NCBI GenBank assembly: GCA_900239685.1
Contig: OENT01000336.1
Span: 1-64,000 of the forward strand
Direction of reading: 5' to 3'
Source of the DNA: Rotaria macrura
Lineage: Eukaryota > Rotifera > Eurotatoria > Philodinida > Philodinidae
Length of the DNA stretch: 64,000 bases
Below are positions 11,937 to 22,700 of the stretch, one piece after another (position 1 is the stretch's first letter; every line of letters begins with the position of its first letter). The translations under genes were made by a program, and so were the position numbers. Below the pieces are notes generated by a model. The model was not told the DNA's origin. It worked only from the letters and a program-made list of their open reading frames with translations, and made no database searches.

Positions 11937-13327
11937 ATCTAAAATATAAGTATGAAATAGAAAAAATTAAAACACTAGTCGAAAAAAAAACCATATGATT
12001 ATCATTCTTTTAGATATTTATCAATGAGACTCTTCAGATAAATAATCAATAATGTTCAATCGTTTCGACACATTCGAGGATGCAATAATGCTACTTCTTT
12101 TCGTCTATATAATGCATTGAGTAGTTCTTCTTCGAAAAATGTTGTTCTATCAACAAACTCAATAGTAAATCAGAAGAATTCTTATATTCTTACTCGTTAT
12201 ATCAGTATTTGACTATTGTCGGCAGTAGTTGATCAATCGCATCCTTTTCACATCATATATGATTATACAAAAAGCACGGACAACAATCGAGATACAACTA
12301 AAATAAACGTAATCGATAACGCAAAGGTCACACGAGAAGTAAAAGAAATATGAATGCAGTAATCATGTACCACTCACTGCATGATTCAATAGATCAAAGA
12401 TCAGGAAAATTCAATTGTTTTCACTCTTGAAATGTTAGTTTAATAAACGCTTCATAAAAGAATGATTTGCGTTAGATAATCGTCTGGGATCGAAGAAAAA
12501 CTCTGAATAGTTCGAAAACATTAAAAAATATGTTCATCAGAAAAAAATATTATGCTATACATATTTAGTTTCTGAATCAAAATGAAATTTTTATAAATAA
12601 CTTCGGAATCATCCGTTTTCGATCAGAAGTCAAGAACGACTAACACACTCTTTTGAAGTTGACAATCTGAAGTCATACGTATAATATTATCGTGGAATAT
12701 ACCAAGAGGTACTTACGCGCATGAACACGTTTCTTCTGTATGAATATTCTATATTCAAGTGAAGTCTAATTTTGAATTATTGTTTTCTAAGAGATATTCA
12801 TGTAAAAATATTACATAGGAATGGTAAAGTCTTCTTTAAATTAAGATTTGATTATTCTCGTTGTAAGAACGTTTCATGGCAAACATTGTTCCATGTTGTC
12901 GTACTTAGAAAGGTTGTAACTACTAATAAATAATGCAACAGATCTACCATATGAAGATAAACTTTGAGTTAAACTCGGTAAAAATTTTGAAGACATAAAA
13001 TAATCGAATCTCGAATGAAATTTTGTTTTGTTTTCACATTGATATACATTCCTCGCACTTACGAAAAAAAATAAGTAGTCTATATAGTTTAGTTGATGAA
13101 GGTTGAATGAAATTTCATGATTCGTTATTCATTATGACCAATCAGAAATGACTTTTGCGGTACATTCGTTCGTGATTTTACACCCACAATTCGAAATTGT
13201 GAAACCAACAAAAGGAGGTGTAATTGTATGATATTTTTTGTGGGTATTTATTTTAATATCTTCTTATTAAAAAAGATCATAATTGCTTATAAATAATTTG
13301 TTCCTTCCAAAGTGTTATTCGTCCAAA
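11937..13327. promoter_or_regulatory. Divergent upstream region of CSN1 and Angel gene
   Basis: About 1.4 kb between two divergent starts, AT-rich, no recognisable ORF or repeat. It must carry the promoters of both genes, but no core motif could be assigned. Confidence 0.4.
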
Positions 13328-16300
13328 ATGTCAGAATCAAATTTTCATCGTCCTCGATCGTCTGCATCAGGTCATTCAAATACTCATCATTCCTCAAAAA
13401 ATTCTGATCAATCATCATTTCATTGGAATTCACATATTCACTTCGGAAGAAACGATGAAATCCTACAAGAATCTACTGAACATTCCAATTTACAATATCA
13501 ACAATCTCTGGTTCCTCCTCACATTCCATCATCGATCCAAAATGTGTTCTTTCATCAAGAACAGTTCAATCCACAGCATAACCACCAGTATCATGCGAGT
13601 TCAAACAATAATCGTCCGTTTTATCATAGTAATTATCTTTCTAATCAAATGTTTGAAAAATAAAATCTTCTAGCCGAAAAACATCTATCTTATCGAACAT
13701 GGTCGAATACGTTGTTTCGAAATGGAGAATATTTTCGTCGAAATCATCAGCAAAATTTTCAATTTAATCTTGTTTGTTATAATATTCTGTCGCAACCATT
13801 ATTAGAAAGTCATCGATTTTTATATCGTAATTGTAAACACAGAAATCTCGAATGGCATCGAAGAAAATATCGTTTGTTGGCAGAATTAGAAAGACACGAT
13901 GCTGATGTATGTATTTTTTGTTTGATTGTTTTGTTTTACGGAAAAAAAATTGAATAATCTTATCTCCGGATTTTAGATTATTTGCTTACAGGAAATGGAA
14001 AATAATCATTATGAAAACGAGTTCAGACCTGCTCTAATGAAACAAGGTAAGTAAGAGAATTATATCATTTTTTACTTTAATCAAGAGTGTATTTATTTTA
14101 TTTTATCTTTCTTAGGATATGATTCCATTTACTCAAAACGAACCGGTAATAAATCAGATGGATGTTGCATATTCTATAAAATAAATCGCTTACGACTTGT
14201 GGGAGAAAAAGCTGTATCATTTTATCAAAAAGATATTGGTTTACTAGACAGGTATATAATCTTGATGATTTTCTAAGACAATTGTTTGAAAAAAGACTTC
14301 TTCAACAAAATGAATGGTACCTAAAAGTCGAATTATTTGTTCGTCTATTTTAATCATCAGTTAACTACATTTCGGCACGGTTCGAAAGTGTGTTACCAAC
14401 AGTTTATCAGACTTGTTGTAAACTATAAGTGGAGTGACATACACTTCAGTTTTCCCCCGATACATGCTGCAATAAAAATCTATCGAGAAATTTCATCTAA
14501 AAGGTGTAGCGTTTTGACGTTGTTCGATTTTGTTTTTCTCTGCAAACTAGTCGGACGATTTTATGAGATTTTATTGTGAGAATAAAACGAACATACGACA
14601 AATATCAGACTGTTTGCATGGTACTCATGTTTCAGAAAAGAAGACCAGTTTTATCTTTATGGTTTGAAATGGTAAGTCATGAAACTATCCCCTATGTAAA
14701 TTAGCAAAATGTGGAATTCCGTAACAATATGAAATCCCGTAACGGTTACTTTTTGTCATATGACTCTGCTGCAGTAGAAGAGAAATGAATGAAATCTTTA
14801 TTGGTGATAGATCTAAACAAACTCTATTTCTAATAAAAATTTCCGAAAGTTTGCTTATATTACAAAGACTACAATCTCGAAAAATGAAATTCCATAACGC
14901 TTGGCCATGCCGATTGGATTCTCATATTCAGAAACTAGAACATCACTAAAGATTGCTTTTTTATCTACTGAGAATGACATGCTAAAATAGGTGTAAAAAT
15001 GACTCTGGCTCTCATGTTTGTGTGCGTTTCTGTGAAAAAATCGATCTCAAACGATTTTACTTGAATCTGGGAGTTACCTCAACGTGAGACTTTTCTACTA
15101 TAGAGTCCTGCAGGTTAACCTTAACCTACCCTAACCTGTCCTAACCTATAGTTTAGGTTAGTTTTAGGTTCCAAAGCTCATAGGTTAGGATAGGTTATAG
15201 GGAGCTTAGGTTAGGTTAGGGTACGGTTACAAAAAAAATCCAGGGATAAAATTAAGGATGAGTTCATGTAGATAAAACCTTTACAGAGCTGAACTTAATA
15301 TCCACTTGTGAAATCTCTTTTGGTCAAAAGCACTGTACAGAGTGATATTAGAATCTAATTTTATTGGATAGAATAAAACCGAATGGGAAAACAATGGTTC
15401 ATTGTTTAGTACTATTTCTGATATAAGCTGACGAGTTCAGTCACTTTTGACTGTTTTTCGAGTAAGAGTGCATAAATGTAATATAAAATGTCTATTAAAT
15501 CATCTCGACATACCATTGATGAGAAAAATAAAGAAATATTAAATTTATTGAAGCAAGGATAAGTTATTACGACAAAGGAATCTCCATCTTCATCGAATGG
15601 TACATTTTGGTCAAGCCTGCTTAGAATACATAATCCAAATGGTGAATGTGCTTTTGAACCGTTCGTCCAATGTACTATATGTCAACAGATCTTAGTCTAT
15701 GAACCGAAAAATGGAACAACTACTATTAGTTCTCATGTTCAAAGTTGTATAAAAAAGCGACTTCAAACAAGGAAATATCAATTAAAAAGTATTTGAAAAA
15801 GATTTTACTATAAAGTCTGCAGATAAACAAATGATTTCATTAGCTTGCTCTAAGTACTGTGCTTTTGATATGCAATCATTTAATAGTGTCAATGGTAATG
15901 GCTTTCAACAATTATGCCAAGGATTAATAGAGTTGGGTTATAAATATGGTGAATCAAAAGCTCCTATACCTTATGCTAGAGTCTTGCAGGTTAACCTTAA
16001 CCTACCCTAACCTGTCTTAACCTATAGGTTAGGTTAGGTTAGGACAAGGTTAAGAACTTATTCAGTAGGTTAGGTTTAGGTTACAAAAAAGTCGTAACCT
16101 GCAGGACTCAATTCTACTATTAGTCGAACTACACTCAAACCTTCTCTAAGTAATATAATGACATGATCCCATCTCTGGACTACAACCATCGATTCAACAG
16201 AGATCTATGATGAAACTGTTTCTAACTATAAACATTTTGTCTTTCAAATTGAAATCTAAACAACAACAGTTTTTGTTGTACATGAATCCTCAGTATGCTT

Positions 16301-18112
16301 TTATTTGTTGAGTTCATCACAGCAGATATTATCGATGCTAGTGTACTACTACCATTGAAGAAATAAATTAAATCTGATCGTAAAGGTAACTTTTCGAAAT
16401 CTACAATTAAAACTTGCCTAGAGCAATAGTGAAAACCCAAAATATGTTTTTAAAATTGAAAAAATAATAATATTGTTTTCATCCTAGGCCCACTCAATTC
16501 AACCAAACCGAAACTTTCAAAGATTAGATAAAATTACAATAATAGTTGTCACACATCTTCGACCATTCTAACAGAGTGCAACATGGTATAGATATGTAAA
16601 TAATCCTGTACTTTTCAAATTAACTGATACTTAGTTCGTTGAATATCGTGTAAATTATGAAACTACTCTAAATAGCTTTTCTCTTATACCCAAACTCATG
16701 AAAACGTAAACATCCCATATTGGAAAACTTCTAAGTATCTTTTATGAGTTTTCGTATTCAAATTTTTCCCATCGTGTAAGATCAACAGATTTTATATCCT
16801 GTTTCACGTATGAAAAATATGTTTTAAATATCCATGCATTACAAAATATAATGAAAGTTTGTGACTTCGTCAATGATTCGTTTTTACGAAAGATCACGGA
16901 GACATCGACAAATCTACATCATATTCGTTATTATCTGTATGCATTCCTAGTGGATGAATGCTAGTAGAATCAGCGATGAAAAAAACATTTTAAGCACAAA
17001 ACTGTGCATGTAGACTAGTGGTAGAGAAGATGTTTGGGAATCAAGAACGATGACAGATAAATAAGAACTTGGAAGGCGAAATTTGTTTGTTGAGTTGTTA
17101 CACTTTCAAAAGTAGTCAACAGCGGCAGGACAAACACAACCGTTAAAGTCTTGTTTCAAAGTAGCCACTATTTCTTTACGGAAGTACGAGACTGTAGAAA
17201 CCTACTTGTATTCTTTTGTTCATAGTGAATAAGCATGTAAGAAGTTTATAGTTGCTTTTCATTGTTAGAGTTCCCAACCATTTATTTCAATAGGTATCAT
17301 GAGACTATCCGTAATTTTCTCGGTAGTTCATTCCACTTACAAAGATTAAAAATATCAATCTATTCATCGTTTTCTTTTATTTCAGAGATAATTGTGGTCT
17401 GATTGCTCTTTTTCAACCGATAAAACCCAACGCTTCACCTGATGATGTGTTCTGTGTCGCAACGACACATTTGCTTTTTTCACCAAAACGTGGTGATATC
17501 AAACTAGCTCAAGTACAATATTTTCTTGCTGAAATCGATCGATTAGCAACACACAATTCATTGATGAATTCTTATTATCCGATCATTCTTTGTGGTGATT
17601 TTAATTCTCGACCTCAATCGCCATTAGTTCAATTTCTACTTACTCAATGCATCGAATACGATCGTTTTCGTTGCATCGACATATCTGGTCAAACAGAAAA
17701 TACAAGCATAAACGAAAAATTCTCCTATCAAATGCCTTCACATGAGCTTCTTCCAACATCATTGGTTACTTCGGATTGTCGTTTGACAACAACCGAAAAT
17801 GAAGAGATTTCTAAAAGGTCTTCTAACCAACAATCATCAGCAATCTTAGCACATAATAAACCGTTTCAATCAGTTTATAATATAAATGATTCGATGGATG
17901 TTTCAACTGCTGCTGGCGACGAATTAGCTTTAGTGGATTATATATTTTATACGCAACACGATAATGATCCATATAGATTGAATCTACTAAGTCGTTATGA
18001 TTTATATGAAAAAAATCAAATGATTGATGTTCATATGCCTAATCATCAATTTCCTTCAGATCATTTTCTTCTAGGAGCAAAATTTGCTTTACAATTAAGA
18101 AAAAACAATTAA
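13328..18112 (+). CDS. ANGEL2: Angel-type CCR4-family exonuclease/phosphatase (EEP) protein
   Basis: Exons 13328-13628, 13674-13906, 13977-14046, 14116-14251 and 17386-18112 give 488 aa. Residues 1-100 are Ser/His/Asn-rich and probably disordered. The EEP catalytic domain follows: FNLVCYNILSQ, WHRRKYRLLAEL, DADIICLQEME (catalytic Glu), GYDSIYSKRTGNKSDG, LLDRDNCGLIALFQP, THLLFSPKRGDIKLAQ, GDFNSRPQSP (Asp and Asn), LALVDYIFYT and the terminal SDHFLLGAKF (Asp-His). All catalytic motifs are present. Order and spacing match animal ANGEL proteins, which belong to the CCR4/nocturnin group and act on RNA 3' ends, including 2',3'-cyclic phosphate removal. A TAA at 13661 would stop the frame, so a 45-nt intron (13629-13673) was inferred. 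Intron 4 is 3,134 nt and holds transposon debris. ANGEL1 versus ANGEL2 is not certain. Confidence 0.9.
15103..15238. repeat. TTAGG-rich repeat, copy 1
   Basis: Begins GAGTCCTGCAGGTTAACC, then alternates CCTAACC blocks with TTAGGTTAGG blocks and ends GGTTACAAAAAA. It is closely similar to copy 2 at 15979-16109 but lacks the closing TAACCTGCAGGACTC arm, so its right end seems truncated. It lies in Angel intron 4. Confidence 0.75.
15488..16170 (+). pseudogene. Broken hAT-family transposase fragment
   Basis: The frame opens MSIKSSRHTIDEKNKEILN and leads into a BED-type zinc finger: FWSSLLRIHNP, CTICQQILVYE and the closing SSHVQSC (C-x2-C...H-x4-C). The next block resembles the hAT (Hermes-type) DNA-binding segment: SADKQMISLACSKYCAFD, SVNGNGFQQLCQGLIELGYK. 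After an insertion at 15979-16109 the match resumes with STISRTTLKPSLSN, as in the TVSR motif that follows in hAT proteins. Lesions are an in-frame TAA near 15560, a frameshift near 15785-15800 and the insertion. The catalytic DDE part and the dimerisation domain were not found, so this is a dead N-terminal remnant inside Angel intron 4. Confidence 0.75.
15979..16109. mobile_element. 131-bp miniature inverted-repeat element, TTAGG-rich
   Basis: Bounded by 15-bp terminal inverted repeats, GAGTCTTGCAGGTTA on the left and TAACCTGCAGGACTC on the right, with one mismatch. The interior is made of CCTAACC and TTAGGTTAGG blocks that can fold on each other. It splits the hAT transposase fragment, so it inserted after that fragment. 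A target duplication could not be assigned with confidence. Confidence 0.8.
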
Positions 18113-18189
18113 AATGCCATAAATATTATATTTTGTTGTACTACTGTTTTATATTTGAAAAAATATTATTTGCTATTTTTTTCTTTGAT

Positions 18190-18560
18190 TTATAGATGAA
18201 CCACCGATTTTTAATATTTTTGAACATTTAAATTACAACCGTTTGTATGAAAATATTAGTTTTAAAAAACAGGAGTAGATTACAGAAGAACATCGTCTAT
18301 TAGAAGTCGATGTTGTTTGATTGTCCATCATGATAATGATTTTGCCAGATATATGCATGTAGAAATGTTTGAAGTAGTACGTGGCATTTAAAAATTAGTA
18401 CGTAGTTCAAATAATGTGACAAATATTTTAAAATGTTCGATTGAAGATTGATAATTACTTGTATAAACTATGAAATTCATTGATATGAAGTAGTAAACTC
18501 TGTATCATTTTGGAATTGAGTTTCCAGATATTGAACGTCGTTTATTGTTTTGCCGTTGTG
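18190..18560 (+). pseudogene. Possible relic of an unrecognised coding region
   Basis: Between the Angel and LRPPRC genes, protein-like fragments appear in changing frames: EPPIFNIFEHLNYNRLYENI near 18196, TEEHRLLEVDVV near 18280, and FGIEFPDIERRLLFCRC near 18510-18560. Each is followed by stops, and codon use resembles nearby genes. No family was recognised and no workable splice model was found. It may be a decayed gene or chance. Confidence 0.25.
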
Positions 18561-19794
18561 TATTAAATACTCTAGTTGCTTACAAAGAATTTTTTAATTA
18601 GGTAGCAAGTCATCATAAGTAAGAGAAAGAGTTGTTCAATAACATCATTTTTTCCGGCTTGTGCCATTGTAATGATTCCAATCCGATGGAATAGAATCAT
18701 TACTGACAAAATAAAAATACAACACAGAAATCAACTGTTCATTGCAGAGGTGTTCATACAACATCTACTAGTTTATGTTGTTTTTATATAAGTAAAACAT
18801 ATCATAAGATAAAAGAATGAAATAAGAAAAAAGAAATTCGTCTTGTGTAAAAAAAACCTTTGGTTCTGCATGGTGGACATGTTGTCCATTTCGGAACCGA
18901 AAATTACCTTTCTCAGTCGACATGTATTTCACTTTTATGATTCTGATAGTTTATTCGGCGTGTGTTATCCTCGATTTCCCTAAATTGAATACCATCAAAG
19001 AAGATAATTATAGATATGCAATTCAGATGATAGTAGACATAGGAAATATGGCAAAACTCTATTGTATTGCTGAATCTCCATATTGAAATGCATTATTTGA
19101 GTTTGAAAGATTCTGTAAACTATTTCACATAATTAAACGAGTTGATTTTCAAGAATAAATACAGACATAAGGTTTTTCTCTTCGATCATTCTTCTGGTTA
19201 TTTTATTCTATTGTCAAATCGTCAGATTTTATTTGAATTGCATTCGGTTTAATAAGGACAAATACGTCATAGATGAACGGTTTTCACAATTTATTATTGT
19301 TCGAAGAAGGAAGTGTCTACTAATAGAACTCTTTTTCATACAAAAACAAACAAATGATTGATCAACAAAAGAATTTTTCATGTTTCCGGAAAAAAAAGAT
19401 CTTAAAATCAGTACATAGTATATTCCAAATTTTTATATTAAAACGTTAACTGTATTGCCTGAAAAAAGGTTGTCGGATTTGAAAGCAAACATGTTCATTA
19501 TCGGTGTACCAATGAGTTGATGAAGAGAAAAATTTCAAAATCCGGAAAACTCTTCAGAGTCGAACTCGAAATGAACAAGAACGACAACTTACAACTGGTT
19601 AGTTTTTGATACCCTAACGATTGATCAGTTGGTAAGATCATCTCATGAGATAATAGATTATATTTACAATATATATGTGTATAGATTTTTTCCCAACTTA
19701 ATCTGTTCGAATCTGTAAAAATTGAAATGAATTATCATCATAAAAAGTTCGACTTAGCTCGATAAGAAACCGTAGTGTATTCATTTATTCTAGA

Positions 19795-22700
19795 ATGTTT
19801 TCATTACGTCTTGCAACTGTTCTTCGTCGCACACCACTATTTTTCATGCGTCCATCTTATCTCGGTACGAATACTCCTGTTCAACAGATTATTCATCCAC
19901 CGCAAACAACACGCCTTGATCTTGATCAATTACTTGAGAGACTTGATGGTGATGCTCATCGTCGTGGTCGATTAAATCCTGGTCTTGTACGTGGCGCCAT
20001 GCGTAAAGCTGCTGTAGAACTCGATTCAATCAATTCAACACAAGCTCTTCTTCTGATTCGATGTACTGGTTCGTTGCTTGTTAGTGAATTGCCACGTCAA
20101 CGGCAACAAGTACTCGATCACATGATGAATGTATTTAAACAGAAACATGTTGCATTCGATGTAACACATTACAATTCATATATGCGTGTATCACTTCAAA
20201 ACAATCATTTATTCAATCCGATGAAAATTTTAGAAGAAATGAAAAACATCAGTATTACTCCAAATTTAACATCGTTTCGTCTGTTGATTGAATGTTATGC
20301 AAGACAAGGTCGATCAGATGATATTCAACAAGTATTGAATGAAATGAAATCAGCTAATTTAAATATTGAACCATTGGTATTAACTCATCTATTAAGTTCA
20401 TATGCACAAAAAGGTCATGTCGAACGTGTTGAAAGTTTATTTAATCTTTTTCAAGAATTAGAATTAAAACCCATATCGGAAACTTATGAACAATTTGTTA
20501 TTGCTTATTTAAAACACGGACAAACTAAACAAGCACAAAAGTATTTTGTAGAAAATGTATCCAAAATGGAAAATGAATCATTGTTTCGTTTAATTATTGA
20601 ATGTGCCAAATGTCAACAAAAAGATCTATTTCAACTTGTTATTAATTCATTGGATCAAAATAGTCTTGCTGATATATGTGTTAGTATTAATTGTAGAATT
20701 AGTTTTCCGAGAAAAAATAAGTTAACTGTCATATTGAATGAGGATTTTTTTCATTCAATGCTTGAGCTGAAAATCGTTTGTAACGATTAGTATCAACATC
20801 GAAATATTCATGTTTCTTTAAAGTGATTTATTGAAAATCTACAGAATTTCTAATTTAAGTCTTGGAAATACAGTCTTTTTTTTTCTTTTGTTTGTTTTAG
20901 GTTCAATATATTCTCTGTGCAACAGAATTATTAGATGCTAAACTCGATGATTATGCTTTTCTATTGATCGATTCATTTCCAAAACGTGATGAAACTCTTC
21001 TCTTTGATGTTATTAATTTAACTATGTTAAACCTGTTGAAAATTCGTTTACCAACAAATCATTTTCGTCCATTTTCTACTTTAACTCTTGATGAAATCAA
21101 TAATAATCTTGAATGTAAGCTATTATGTTTTGTTATTTTTTCGAAAAACTGACAACTAGTTTTCAAGTAGACAATGATTCTAAATTGCAGTCGAGCTTTG
21201 TCTTACTCTCTAATCTGTATTCTAGACATTAATATCCAACATAATCCACTTCTAATTTTTCACAAGTTCAAAAACAAAAACCACATATTTCGTTCATGCC
21301 ATGATTTGAATAGATATTTCGAGATTGGAAATAGTTGTGCTCTGATTTTCATGCTGATAAAGAAAAGCAAGGTATTTCTACAAATATTTACATATTCAAA
21401 AACGATGATGAATCTTCAGTATTCATGAATTCATCATAACACACAAGATTTACTTTCTAGAAAATCAATTTTCAGACTAGTAATAAACTAGAGAAATTTC
21501 ATTGGAAAAGAATCAGCACGTGTGACTTTCATAGTTTAATTCGAACATTTTTTTAATGTAGAAACTTTTGTTTTTTAATTAAGCTTCTATTAATTATAAA
21601 TGTGAATCAGAACTTGTTAGTGATGATCAACTGAAAAATTTTCATCAATATATACTTAAACGAGCGGAAAGCTTTACGGAAAAAAAGAATCGTTGGCTTG
21701 CCATACATCAATTACTCTATCAAGCATATCAAAATTATATTCCATTACCATATATCTATGCAATTTATGATGTTATGCACCAACAAGGTTATGAATATCG
21801 TCAACATTATATGCGTCCTATTCTAGTGAAATTTCGTCGTATATTTATCAATAAACCCGATGAAATCGTTAGTCATACTCAGGAACTACTTGATTATTTA
21901 CAAAAAAATTTTTCAATCACTTATGACAATGAAATAATTGATTTTTTAATTGAATTTTTCTTCGATCGATGCTATTTGAAACCGTTGGATATTGATGTTC
22001 TATTTAAGAAAGTCAATATACCGTTAAATAATTATTGGTCTAATCTCTATTCATTAACAATGAAACGTATTAATATGAATTCCTTAAATTCATTAAAAGT
22101 ATTTCTTAATATGAATAAAACTGTACGTTTCGACTATACGCCAATTATACGTGAACAAACAATGCAAGCGATGCAATTATTAATTAATCAACTGTATACG
22201 GACAATGAGAAAAAAAATTACAATGAAATAGTTGATCATCTGAAAAATATTATTGATTTCATCGATGTTATTAATAGGCGTTTTGTAAAAAATCAAGCAG
22301 ATATTGTATCGTTGAATGATTGTGTACTCATTTGTATTGTGAATTGGTTTTTAGAAAAAGAACATGAGCAAAGTATTGACATGCTGAAGAAAGTTTTAAA
22401 AATATTTGAACAACGTTCACGAACATTACCTTTAACAAATGAAGTTCGAGAAAAAATTTATAAACAACTCGGTAATATTAATTATGTGCCAGAAGAAATA
22501 CCCATTGCATCGTGCATTACGTGTCTCATTTTATTTAAACTATAAGACAAACTACTCTTGACTCTCAATTCGTTTATCAATAAGATCTGTCATGAAAACT
22601 AGAGAGCATCTTACATTCATTTTCATGAGAGATCGAGATTTCCTAGTCAAATTTTATGAGCTACCACCCATAGGTTTGTTTTCTCTCACGCATAAAGGGA

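Noticed and set aside
16222..16440. Minus-strand 72-codon frame inside Angel intron 4
   Set aside because: No motif, no splice partners, and it lies over the decayed transposase region; probably a chance frame.
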